This document shows positions 46,319 through 54,730 of a stretch of 64,000 bases of DNA, piece by piece. Every line of letters begins with the position of its first letter. The first letter of the stretch is position 1. Made by a program: the position numbers and the translations under genes. Below the pieces are notes generated by a model. It was not told the origin of the DNA. It ran no database searches and saw nothing but the letters and a program-made list of their open reading frames with translations. This DNA comes from Sediminicola sp040566555 (GTDB lineage Bacteria; Bacteroidota; Bacteroidia; Flavobacteriales; Flavobacteriaceae): positions 310,001 through 374,000 of the forward strand of contig NZ_JBEWYP010000002.1 in NCBI RefSeq assembly GCF_040566555.1, written 5' to 3'.

Positions 46319-48004
46319 ATGAATAAATTGAAACATACAACAAGGGCTCAAGAATCTACCAATGCCATTGAGCGATTATATATTACGATGCGCCACCTTT
46401 TTAATAGGGGGTTTTACAAGCCAATGGGCATTTCAGGGGAAACCTTGAGAAATGCCTTATTGCAATTGAGACCAGAGATTTATGGTTCCATTGCTGAGGA
46501 AAAAACTGAATTGAACGGTTTGATTTATGTCTTGGAGCGCTTGCCTGAAGGTATTGAGCAATGTAGATTTATCAACCTTACCTCGGACGAAGGATATGGG
46601 AAGTCGCACTTTAAACCAATTATTCCCCCAAAAAGAAGGAGAAACTGCTACCGTATAGACGATGAGCAGATGAACATTGAGATTACCAGGGGCCGTTCCG
46701 ATATTTATGACATTCTTACCCACCTGACTTTCTTATTTATAGAATCCCAGAAAATAGCCAAAAGGGTCTTGATAGAGGATACCGATAGGACCATTAGGGA
46801 CTGGGTGAAATTGGAGGAGGCCATAGCGAAGAACAAACTGACCCAGACCGAAAGGGAGGTGGCATTGATCCATACTGCCAATATCCTGGGAAGATCCTTT
46901 ACCGAGGCCATAGAAATACACAAAAAGTTCGCAACGAAAGCAGAACCGGAGCGATTTCTTAAGATCGTTTACTGGCTGGGCAAGTTGGCCATTGAAGAAG
47001 AGACTACCGGCAATAAGAGGGCTATCACCTTTACACCTTTATTGAGGGAGCGTTTGGGCCACCACATTCATGGAGAACGATGGGCAAATGATATAAAGGA
47101 AACATTAAAAGCACATGGTCTCTTGGAAAGACCCATTCATATCATTAGTGCCAATATGCATAGTGTCATGAATTCCTTGTTCGCAAAAAAGGCGTTGTCC
47201 AAGGAGTATGGCAAATCAGCTTCATTAGAGATTTATGAGGCGCTTAGTTCACCTGAAAACGGTGCCCTGAGAAACAAGGTAATATCCGTGGCGAAGAAGA
47301 ATGGAATGATTTCTTTGGACGATACTTCTGGTACGAATATAGATGTGCAAATATTTGATACTGCCAAATTGGGCAAGGATGCCTGTTGTTTTGAATTGAA
47401 TGAAAATATTCCCGATGATAAAAAGCCCGTCATTTTTGTGATGGACTACGCATTCGGAGAACAGGCCTATGAAACTATTGACGAGTTTTTAAAGCCTTAT
47501 AAGAAGAAAAAAAACCAAGAGGTATTTTTAGATGTGGCATCTATTTCCATTATGGGAAAAGCGGGCATACTGGAAGGAGGCAAGGGAGATTTGATGATCC
47601 CAACTTCCCATATATTTGAGGGAACGGCGGATAATTATCCATTTAAGAATGAGTTCACCGCAAAGGATTTTGAAGGGAACGGGCTCAAGGTATTGGAAGG
47701 CGCCATGATAACGGTTCTGGGGACCTCCTTACAGAATAAGGATATTTTGAAATTCTTCCACGAATCCACCTGGAATGTAATAGGCTTGGAAATGGAGGGA
47801 GTACATTACCAAAAGGCTATCCAAGCGGCTTCCAAGGTGCGCAAGAGCATTAGGGAAGATGTAAAGGTGCGATATGCCTATTATGCCTCTGACAACCCTT
47901 TGGAAACGGGGAGTACTTTGGCTTCAGGTGGTTTGGGAACCACAGGGGTAAAACCCACCTATTTGATCACTGATAAAATACTAACACAAATATTTAATTC
48001 ATAA
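46319..48004 (+). CDS. Conserved ~560-residue protein (DUF6909-like) with nucleoside-phosphorylase-like C-terminal half
   Basis: A 561-residue soluble protein without signal peptide or membrane segments. The N-terminal half (about 1-270) is helical and rich in charged residues. The C-terminal half has strings like those of the purine nucleoside phosphorylase / nucleosidase fold: GKAGILEGGKGDLMIPTSH resembles the GxxGxL...GDxVIP part, and GLEMEGVHY resembles the conserved MEG/MEx ribose-binding motif. YYASDNPLETG may correspond to the late SD motif. I recall such proteins in Flavobacteriaceae as DUF6909 but cannot confirm it. Catalysis on a nucleoside or nucleotide is an inference from these motifs. 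It lies 4 nt before the Wzz-like gene. Confidence 0.6.
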   Translation: MNKLKHTTRAQESTNAIERLYITMRHLFNRGFYKPMGISGETLRNALLQLRPEIYGSIAEEKTELNGLIYVLERLPEGIEQCRFINLTSDEGYGKSHFKPIIPPKRRRNCYRIDDEQMNIEITRGRSDIYDILTHLTFLFIESQKIAKRVLIEDTDRTIRDWVKLEEAIAKNKLTQTEREVALIHTANILGRSFTEAIEIHKKFATKAEPERFLKIVYWLGKLAIEEETTGNKRAITFTPLLRERLGHHIHGERWANDIKETLKAHGLLERPIHIISANMHSVMNSLFAKKALSKEYGKSASLEIYEALSSPENGALRNKVISVAKKNGMISLDDTSGTNIDVQIFDTAKLGKDACCFELNENIPDDKKPVIFVMDYAFGEQAYETIDEFLKPYKKKKNQEVFLDVASISIMGKAGILEGGKGDLMIPTSHIFEGTADNYPFKNEFTAKDFEGNGLKVLEGAMITVLGTSLQNKDILKFFHESTWNVIGLEMEGVHYQKAIQAASKVRKSIREDVKVRYAYYASDNPLETGSTLASGGLGTTGVKPTYLITDKILTQIFNS

Positions 48005-48007
48005 TAT

Positions 48008-49063
48008 ATGTCCAACCAGCAACCGGTAAACAGCAATTCATCTTCCGAGGAAGTAGATTTGGGACAATTGTTCCAAATGATTGGTAATGGCTTTAAGAAG
48101 TTCTTCAACTTTATTGGAAATATTTTTAAAGGCATCTTTAAGATTATAATCCACTTTTTATTATTCATTCAAAAGCATTTTATAAAGTTTGCGATTGCAG
48201 GGGTTGTAGGATTGGCAATAGGGGTATATCTCGATATTATCAAAGAGCCCAAATACATTTCTACTATGGTGGTAGAGCCTAATTTTAATAGTGTCCAGCA
48301 ATTGTATAACAACGTCACTTTCTATAATGAATTGGCAAAATCACAAGATTCCTCGGCATTGGCAGAAGCTTTGGACATTACCCGTTCTGAGGCTGGGCAT
48401 ATTAAGATGTTCAGTGTGGAGTCCTATTCCGATGAAAACCAAAAAGTGCAACTTTTTGATAAGTTTGTGAGGAGTTTGGATACGACCACACAGAAAGCCA
48501 TTGATATGGAGAAATATCTTTTGAATTTCAACTCCCTTGATGCAAGATTTCATACTGTTTCTGTAACTGCAACAAATAATTCCATTGCCAAAAAGATACA
48601 GCCCTCCATTATCAATTCTATCTCCAGGAACGATTATTTCAACTTACAAAAGGACATCAGTGATATTAATTTGAACTTACAGGATAGCATTTATAAGAAG
48701 CAGATCAATGAAATAGACTCCCTTCAACTTTTGTACAAAAAGGTAATGATTAAGGAAGCCGACAAGCCCATGCAAGGTACTAGTATTAGCTTGGGCGAAA
48801 ATGGCGGAAAGGAAAATAAAGAATTGGCTTTGATCAATAAGATGGAAGAGCTAAAGACAAGTTTGGTTCTTTTGAATGAAGAACGTGCGAATAAATCAAG
48901 TATCCTTAACGTTATTTCAGCTTTCCCTAGAAGGGGAGTAGAAGTAAAGGGGGTATGGAACAGTTTCAAATTTTGGATTCCTGTTGGTCTTATTGGACTT
49001 ACATTATTAGTACTAAGTATTCTTGAACTTAATACCTATTTAAAAAATTATAAAAAGGAATAG
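48008..49063 (+). CDS. Wzz-like chain-length determinant protein
   Basis: A 351-residue inner-membrane protein with the polysaccharide co-polymerase layout: a cytoplasmic N-terminus with an amphipathic stretch, a membrane helix at about residues 58-78 (AIAGVVGLAIGVYLD), a long periplasmic helical part, and a second membrane helix at about 322-343. The sequence EPKYISTMVV just after the first helix is typical. There is no C-terminal tyrosine kinase domain, so it is of the Wzz rather than the Wzc type. It opens the polysaccharide locus and is separated from rmlB by 3 nt, which supports a role in setting chain length of this glycan. Confidence 0.8.
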   Translation: MSNQQPVNSNSSSEEVDLGQLFQMIGNGFKKFFNFIGNIFKGIFKIIIHFLLFIQKHFIKFAIAGVVGLAIGVYLDIIKEPKYISTMVVEPNFNSVQQLYNNVTFYNELAKSQDSSALAEALDITRSEAGHIKMFSVESYSDENQKVQLFDKFVRSLDTTTQKAIDMEKYLLNFNSLDARFHTVSVTATNNSIAKKIQPSIINSISRNDYFNLQKDISDINLNLQDSIYKKQINEIDSLQLLYKKVMIKEADKPMQGTSISLGENGGKENKELALINKMEELKTSLVLLNEERANKSSILNVISAFPRRGVEVKGVWNSFKFWIPVGLIGLTLLVLSILELNTYLKNYKKE

Positions 49064-49066
49064 GCT

Positions 49067-50092
49067 ATGAATATTTTGGTCACGGGGGGAGCAGGTTTTA
49101 TTGGGAGCAATTTTATTAACTATCTCCTGAAGGCCGATATACATTCTAACGTAATCAATTTGGACGCCTTAACCTATGCTGGAAACTTGCATAACACGGC
49201 TCAATTTAAAAATAACATTCGGTATACATTTGTTAAGGGGGATATTTGTGATACAGAGCTAGTAGACCAAATATTTATGGAATATAGTATAAATGCAGTA
49301 GTGCATTTTGCTGCTGAATCACATGTCGATAATTCCATTTCGGGTCCATTAGCCTTTATTAAATCAAACATAGAAGGGACATTTGTACTTTTGGAAGCCG
49401 CACGAAAGCATTGGACAAATGGGCCATTTATTTTAAAAGAAGGATTTGAAAAGGCAAGATTTCATCATATATCAACAGATGAGGTATATGGTAGTCTAGG
49501 ACCAAAGGGATACTTCAAAGAAAGTACGCCTTATGCCCCAAACAGTCCTTATAGTGCATCCAAGGCATCTTCTGATTTTTTAGTTCGAAGTTATCACCAC
49601 ACCTATGGCTTAAATGTGGTCACTACCAACTGTTCTAATAATTATGGCCCCCATCAACATGATGAAAAGTTGATTCCCACCATAATAAGAAATGCGATTA
49701 AGGGAAGAGACATCCCTATTTATGGAGACGGGAAAAATATAAGGGATTGGTTATTTGTAACTGACCACTGTAAAGGAATATGGGAGGTTTTTAAAAAAGG
49801 CAGTTCAGGAGAAACGTATCTTTTTGGAGGAGGAGTAGAAAGGACAAATTTACAAATAGCAAATAGTTTGTGTAGTATTTTAGATGCTATAGCCCCAAAA
49901 AAGGAAGGAAGGTATGTGGACCAAATTATCTTCGTTAAGGATAGGCCAGGCCACGATTATCGTTACGCAATTGATTATTCTAAGGTTGAGAAGGAAATAG
50001 GTTGGCAACCACAAGAGAATTTTGAAACAGGTTTGGAAAGGACAGTTGGTTGGTATTTAGGAAAGTACGGAAAAGTAGACGAGATGGATTAA
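49067..50092 (+). CDS. rmlB: dTDP-glucose 4,6-dehydratase
   Basis: A 341-residue extended short-chain dehydrogenase. The NAD-binding loop GGAGFIG is at residues 7-13, and catalytic Tyr162 and Lys166 lie in YSASK; the family strings HFAAESHVDNSI, HISTDEVYG and NCSNNYGPHQ are all present. It makes dTDP-4-keto-6-deoxyglucose, the second step of dTDP-L-rhamnose synthesis. With rmlA, rmlC and rmlD nearby, the full pathway is encoded here. The order is B-(S23)-A-C-D. Confidence 0.96.
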   Translation: MNILVTGGAGFIGSNFINYLLKADIHSNVINLDALTYAGNLHNTAQFKNNIRYTFVKGDICDTELVDQIFMEYSINAVVHFAAESHVDNSISGPLAFIKSNIEGTFVLLEAARKHWTNGPFILKEGFEKARFHHISTDEVYGSLGPKGYFKESTPYAPNSPYSASKASSDFLVRSYHHTYGLNVVTTNCSNNYGPHQHDEKLIPTIIRNAIKGRDIPIYGDGKNIRDWLFVTDHCKGIWEVFKKGSSGETYLFGGGVERTNLQIANSLCSILDAIAPKKEGRYVDQIIFVKDRPGHDYRYAIDYSKVEKEIGWQPQENFETGLERTVGWYLGKYGKVDEMD

Positions 50093-50123
50093 TGCGGAAA
50101 TAGTAGAAATAATACGGTTTTGA

Positions 50124-50570
50124 GTTATGATAGTTATGTTGTGATGGAGTTATAATAAATTCAAATAGAAATTAATGGAAGTTAAATCCCATAAAGATCT
50201 CAAAGTATGGAAAGAGTCAATGGAGTTGGTTATAATAATTTATGCCGCTACAAAGGAATTTCCCAAGGATGAACTTTACGGATTAACCAGTCAGATTAGG
50301 AGAGCATCAATATCTATACCATCAAATATAGCTGAAGGAGCAGGTAGAAATGGATCTAAAGAATTTATTCGTTTCTTGTATATTGCCTTAGGTTCGTTAT
50401 CCGAACTTGAAACACAGATTGAAATAGCTCTCAAATTAAACTATGTAAAAAATTTAGACGATGTCATTTTGAAAATTATCTATATCAGAAGAATGTTATC
50501 AAAATTGATCACAAGTCTAAAACAATAAAGCTTTTTACAACCCATAACATAACAACATAACATGCGTAAC
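50124..50570. repeat. Inverted-repeat-bounded segment holding the four-helix-bundle gene
   Basis: A 23-bp sequence at 50124-50146 and the reverse complement of 50548-50570 agree at 18 of 23 bases, sharing a CAACATAAC core. They enclose only the S23-type gene and lie in the gap between rmlB and rmlA, interrupting an otherwise tight rml operon. Confidence 0.5.
50175..50528 (+). CDS. Four-helix-bundle protein (S23 / 23S rRNA intervening-sequence type)
   Basis: A 117-residue all-helical protein with the family hallmarks: KSHKDLKVWKESMEL at the start, FPKDELYGLTSQIRRASIS and the near-invariant SIPSNIAEGAGR in the middle, then FLYIALGSLSELETQI. The family was first found inside 23S rRNA intervening sequences; in Bacteroidota, stand-alone copies are frequent in polysaccharide loci and intergenic gaps, and their function is unknown. 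It is bounded by imperfect inverted repeats and splits rmlB from rmlA, as if inserted. Confidence 0.9.
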   Translation: MEVKSHKDLKVWKESMELVIIIYAATKEFPKDELYGLTSQIRRASISIPSNIAEGAGRNGSKEFIRFLYIALGSLSELETQIEIALKLNYVKNLDDVILKIIYIRRMLSKLITSLKQ

Positions 50571-50590
50571 AAGATAACAGTTTTAAAAAA

Positions 50591-51454
50591 ATGAAAGGCA
50601 TTATTTTGGCAGGTGGTTCAGGTACAAGACTTTATCCCATTACCATGGTGATGAGCAAGCAACTGATGCCGATATATGACAAGCCGATGATTTATTATCC
50701 GCTGGCCACATTAATGTCGTCTGGAATTAAGGAAATACTTATTATAACAACACCCGAGGACACAGTCTTGTTCAAGAAACTATTGGGTGATGGTAGCCAA
50801 TTAGGATGTAAATTTACCTATGCTACACAGGAAAATCCGAATGGTTTAGCAGAAGCCTTTATAATTGGAGAGGACTTCATAGGAAAGGACAACGTGGCAC
50901 TGATCTTAGGCGATAATATATTTTATGGCACTGGGTTATCAACTTTATTGCAGGAGAATAACGACCCTGAAGGTGGTATTATATACGGCTACCACGTCCA
51001 AGATCCTGAGCGGTATGGGGTGGTGGAGTTCGACAGTCAAGGTAATGCGATAAGTATTGAGGAAAAACCAACACATCCAAAATCAAATTATGCAGTACCA
51101 GGGATTTATTTTTATGATAATAACGTGGTGAGAATTGCAAAGGAGATCAAACCAAGCAAAAGGGGAGAGTTGGAGATAACTGATATTAATAGAGCCTATT
51201 TGGCACAGGGGAGACTAAAAGTGAGTATTTTGGATAGGGGTACAGCATGGTTGGACACTGGAACATTTCAGTCTTTAATGCAGGCCTCACAATTTGTTGA
51301 AGTAATAGAGGAGCGTCAGGGACTTAAGATAGGCGCCATAGAGGAGGTTGCATATACCATGGGATATATTTCCAAAGCTCAACTTCATAAGTTGGCAGAA
51401 CCCCTTTTAAAAAGCGGGTATGGCAAATATCTGATTGGTCTGACAAGAGAATAG
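50591..51454 (+). CDS. rmlA: Glucose-1-phosphate thymidylyltransferase
   Basis: A 287-residue nucleotidyltransferase that makes dTDP-glucose from dTTP and glucose-1-phosphate. The signature GGSGTRLYPIT is at residues 8-18, and KQLMPIYDKPMIYYPL follows; LGDNIFYG, GVVEFD, EEKP and the late TAWLDTGTFQSL are all present. The length is typical. It is the first step of the dTDP-rhamnose pathway and an allosteric control point in known enzymes. Confidence 0.96.
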   Translation: MKGIILAGGSGTRLYPITMVMSKQLMPIYDKPMIYYPLATLMSSGIKEILIITTPEDTVLFKKLLGDGSQLGCKFTYATQENPNGLAEAFIIGEDFIGKDNVALILGDNIFYGTGLSTLLQENNDPEGGIIYGYHVQDPERYGVVEFDSQGNAISIEEKPTHPKSNYAVPGIYFYDNNVVRIAKEIKPSKRGELEITDINRAYLAQGRLKVSILDRGTAWLDTGTFQSLMQASQFVEVIEERQGLKIGAIEEVAYTMGYISKAQLHKLAEPLLKSGYGKYLIGLTRE

Positions 51455-51465
51455 CTGGATGATGA

Positions 51466-51621
51466 GTTATCTAGTTAAGCAGTTACGCCGTTATGAAGCC
51501 TAAAATACTTTAATTATGAATTTCCTATTGAATATCTATAATGAATTCAGACGAAGAAAGGAATAAGGGGGTGTTAAAAGCAGATTAATAGAAAAAAGAA
51601 TTAACTCGTTAACTAAGTAAC
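51466..51621. repeat. Short inverted-repeat element between rmlA and rmlC
   Basis: 21 bp at 51466-51486 and the reverse complement of 51601-51621 agree at 16 of 21 bases. Both carry TAACT units repeated every 7-9 bases, like the repeats around the S23 gene. The 114 nt between them have no ORF, so this may be a decayed or non-autonomous relative of the upstream element. Confidence 0.4.
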
Positions 51622-51699
51622 GAAATGAAGAAGAAGTTAATATGAAACTCTTTAACATCTTCACAAAATAACAGGATAACAACATAATAATATATAATA

Positions 51700-52245
51700 T
51701 TGAAAATTACAGAAACCCCATTAAAAGGTTGTTATATTTTGGAGCCGATCACATATGAGGATGAAAGGGGAGTTTTTTATGAATCATACCATAAAGACAG
51801 GTTTGAGAGAAGTATCGGGGGAAAGGTAGATTTTGTTCAGGACAATGTTTCTATTTCTAAAAAAGGAGTTCTACGAGGTCTACATTATCAAAAAAGAGAT
51901 TACGCTCAGGCTAAATTGGTACATGTAGTGAAGGGGGAGGTATTGGATGTGATAGTAGATATAAGAAAAGGAAGTCCATCCTTCGGGAAACATTTTAAAA
52001 TGAAGCTTTCGGATGAGAATAGAACTTCAATTTTTATACCAAAAGGTATGGCACATGGGTTTTTGGCATTAACAGATCATGTCATATTTTCCTATAAGTG
52101 TGATGCTATATACAATCCCAAATCAGAGGCAGGTATTTTATATAATGATCCAGTCCTGGATATTAATTGGGAAATGGCAGAAGACGATTTAATACTTTCT
52201 GAAAAGGACCTAAAGCTACCTTTGTTAAAAGATCTGAAATTATGA
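51700..52245 (+). CDS. rmlC: dTDP-4-dehydrorhamnose 3,5-epimerase
   Basis: A 181-residue cupin-fold epimerase. The start is TTG at 51700, giving the family N-terminus MKITETPLKGC; no in-frame ATG gives a complete protein. The conserved GVLRGLHYQ (with the catalytic His), VVKGEVLDVIVDIRKGSP, FIPKGMAHGFLAL and YKCD are present. It converts dTDP-4-keto-6-deoxyglucose to dTDP-4-keto-rhamnose. The stop overlaps the rmlD start by four bases (ATGA). Confidence 0.95.
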   Translation: MKITETPLKGCYILEPITYEDERGVFYESYHKDRFERSIGGKVDFVQDNVSISKKGVLRGLHYQKRDYAQAKLVHVVKGEVLDVIVDIRKGSPSFGKHFKMKLSDENRTSIFIPKGMAHGFLALTDHVIFSYKCDAIYNPKSEAGILYNDPVLDINWEMAEDDLILSEKDLKLPLLKDLKL

Positions 52246-53024
52246 AGCGGGTATTAGTCACTGGAGCTTCAGGGCAATTGGGGCTGAGTATTCAAGATAT
52301 TCGTAAGGACTTTCAAGAACTGGAATTTGTCTTTAAAGATAGAAGTCAGCTGGACATAACCAGTGAGGATCAAGTAAAGGATATTTTTGATTATGGAAAT
52401 TTTGACTACTGTATTAATTGTGCCGCTTATACGGATGTGGAACAAGCAGAAAAAACTCCTACAATCGCCTATAAAATTAATGCGGAGGCAGTAAAGCATA
52501 TTGCCTATGCGTGTAAGGAGAATAAGGTAGTTCTGATTCATATCTCAACGGATTATGTTTTTGATGGGGAAAAAGGCCTTCCATATACAGTTGATGACCT
52601 TCCAAACCCAATCAATGAATATGGGAAGTCCAAATGGGAAGGCGAAAAACACATTCAAGAAATACTAAACCAATATTTTATCATTCGAACTTCTTGGTTG
52701 TACCATAAGGAACATGGTAAGAATTTCTATAAAACTATTCTGAAAAAAGCTGAAAAAAGGGAAACCATATATGTTACCGATGAACAGGTTGGTAGTCCAA
52801 CTGATGCTGCAAATTTAGCGCAATTCATTTTAGGTCTAATTAACAATGAGGATTCTACTTTTGGAATTACTCATTATACTGACGGTGAGGCTATGACATG
52901 GTATGATTTTTCAAAGAAGATAATCGCAGAAAACGATTTTAGTAGTATGGCCACAGTTGTCAGAGATAATAATTATCGTAGTTTTGCGCGAAGGCCACGA
53001 AATAGTGTTCTGAATATTCTGTGA
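52242..53024 (+). CDS. rmlD: dTDP-4-dehydrorhamnose reductase, short C-terminus
   Basis: A 260-residue short-chain dehydrogenase that completes dTDP-L-rhamnose. The NAD(P) loop GASGQLG is at residues 8-14, STDYVFDG follows, and catalytic Tyr127/Lys131 lie in YGKSK; the substrate-loop WLYHKEHGKNF is present. The protein ends just after RPRNSVLN, where most family members continue for about 20-30 residues with a final helix, so the C-terminal tail appears lost. The active-site residues are intact, so activity is still possible. wecB begins 15 nt later. Confidence 0.92.
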   Translation: MKRVLVTGASGQLGLSIQDIRKDFQELEFVFKDRSQLDITSEDQVKDIFDYGNFDYCINCAAYTDVEQAEKTPTIAYKINAEAVKHIAYACKENKVVLIHISTDYVFDGEKGLPYTVDDLPNPINEYGKSKWEGEKHIQEILNQYFIIRTSWLYHKEHGKNFYKTILKKAEKRETIYVTDEQVGSPTDAANLAQFILGLINNEDSTFGITHYTDGEAMTWYDFSKKIIAENDFSSMATVVRDNNYRSFARRPRNSVLNIL

Positions 53025-53039
53025 TAACAAAAAAGTAAA

Positions 53040-54179
53040 ATGAAAATAAAGAATCTGATCATTTTTGGAACTAGACCAGAAGCAATTAAAATGGCGCCTT
53101 TGGTTAAGGATTTTCAAAAACACTTTGACCAATTTGACACTAAGGTGTGTATTACGGCCCAACATAGAGAAATGTTAGATCAGGTTTTGGAATTCTTTGA
53201 AATTACCCCCGATTTTGACTTAGATTTAATGAAGCCTAATCAGAACTTATATACTCTGACCGCCGAAATTATTACCAACTTAAAACCTGTTCTAGAAAAG
53301 TTTCAACCGGATTATGTCTTTGTACATGGCGATACCACCACCACCATGGCTGCTAGTTTGGCAGCTTTTTATGCTGGTGCAAAGATTTGTCACATAGAAG
53401 CTGGACTTAGAACCTTTAACATGCACTCTCCATTCCCAGAGGAGATGAATCGAAGTGTAACCGGGGTAGTGAGTAACTTACATTTTGCGCCTACAACAAC
53501 CTCTAGAGATAATTTACTTAGAGAGAATAAAAAGGAAGAGAGTATTATTGTAACTGGAAATACAATAATCGATGCCTTGTTATTTAGCGTCAAAAAGGTG
53601 AATAGTAACGATTTTATAGATGCTGAAGTTGTCAAATTAAAAACGATTTTAGATCCCAATAAAAGATTGATTTTAGTTACCGGCCACAGAAGGGAAAACC
53701 ATGGCCAAGGCTTTATTAATATCTGTGAAGCCTTAAAAGCCATTGCCTTGGATAATCCGGGCACTCAAATTATATATCCTGTTCATTTAAACCCGAACGT
53801 ACAAAAGCCAGTTTATGAAATCTTGGGGAACATCGAAAACATATCTTTAATCGCACCCCTTTCTTATCCTGCCTTTGTATGGCTCATGGAAAAGTCTTAT
53901 TTAATTATTACTGATAGTGGTGGGGTTCAGGAAGAAGCACCTAGCTTGGGAAAGCCAGTTTTGGTAATGCGCGATACCACTGAGAGACCAGAGGCCGTTG
54001 ATGCAGGTACAGTGCTTCTGGTTGGCACAGATAAAGAAAAAATTATTACCGAAACCACAAGGCTCTTGAACGACGCCCAAGCATATGAGCAAATGGGTAA
54101 ATTACATAATCCTTATGGAGATGGAGAGGCCTGTTCTAGAGTGATTGACTATATCCTGAAATTAAATAACAAACCATAA
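53040..54179 (+). CDS. wecB: UDP-N-acetylglucosamine 2-epimerase (non-hydrolysing)
   Basis: A 379-residue enzyme that interconverts UDP-GlcNAc and UDP-ManNAc. The family strings FGTRPEAIKMAPL, ITAQHREMLDQVL, VHGDTTTTMAASLAAFY, HIEAGLRTF and SPFPEEMNR occur in order, with VTGHRRENHG and ITDSGGVQEEAPSLGKPVL later. All are in the expected places, and the length is normal. It suggests that ManNAc or a derivative is part of the polysaccharide. It is the last gene before a 551-bp gap and the change to strongly AT-rich DNA. Confidence 0.96.
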   Translation: MKIKNLIIFGTRPEAIKMAPLVKDFQKHFDQFDTKVCITAQHREMLDQVLEFFEITPDFDLDLMKPNQNLYTLTAEIITNLKPVLEKFQPDYVFVHGDTTTTMAASLAAFYAGAKICHIEAGLRTFNMHSPFPEEMNRSVTGVVSNLHFAPTTTSRDNLLRENKKEESIIVTGNTIIDALLFSVKKVNSNDFIDAEVVKLKTILDPNKRLILVTGHRRENHGQGFINICEALKAIALDNPGTQIIYPVHLNPNVQKPVYEILGNIENISLIAPLSYPAFVWLMEKSYLIITDSGGVQEEAPSLGKPVLVMRDTTERPEAVDAGTVLLVGTDKEKIITETTRLLNDAQAYEQMGKLHNPYGDGEACSRVIDYILKLNNKP

Positions 54180-54730
54180 ACTAGGACCCTAATTTTAAAA
54201 CTAGCGAAGGGGCAAAAGCTTAGATAAATAAAAAAACTAAAGTCAACAAATACACCAGAAGTAGTAATGATAATCCTTGGTTTTATCCGGTTTTCTTCTG
54301 CTACCTTGATTTAGTATATAAATTTACCTTTTATGCTATAGATATTATTCCAAATGCAATAGTCTCTATTATAAGGTAAAATCTAAAAAAAAGATCAAGA
54401 CATAACTTTAAGGGAAGTCATAAATGACGGCTGATTCAAAAAAACGCTGTTTTGTAAATCTCATTTTAGTTCATATACTGTAGTACTAAAGTTGTTTACG
54501 GTTAAAATTTAAAATTATAATTATTTAGTTAAAAATTTAATTTTGATAGTTGAAAATGGATGTGAATAAATCACATATAAGGTTTATTAAATTTTTTCCA
54601 TAAAATAATTAATCACAAAAAACCGATCGTAAAATAATCCCGAAACATATTTGAAATATGTGAATGGTTTATAATTTTTATGATGATCTGTTTGCATAAA
54701 ACAACATCGTTAGCTTTTCACTAAAATTAA
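54180..54730. other. 551-bp AT-rich gap before the variable glycan block
   Basis: No intact gene is visible. One plus-strand stretch of about 50 codons ending near 54,379 reads as a hydrophobic peptide but has no start codon and may be a remnant. The gap marks the boundary between the rml/wecB part and the very AT-rich wzx-to-wecA block. No -7 box was found with confidence. Confidence 0.4.

Noticed and set aside
54230..54382. About 50 open codons ending near 54,379 that could be a gene remnant
   Set aside because: No start codon and no family recognised; too little to call a pseudogene.
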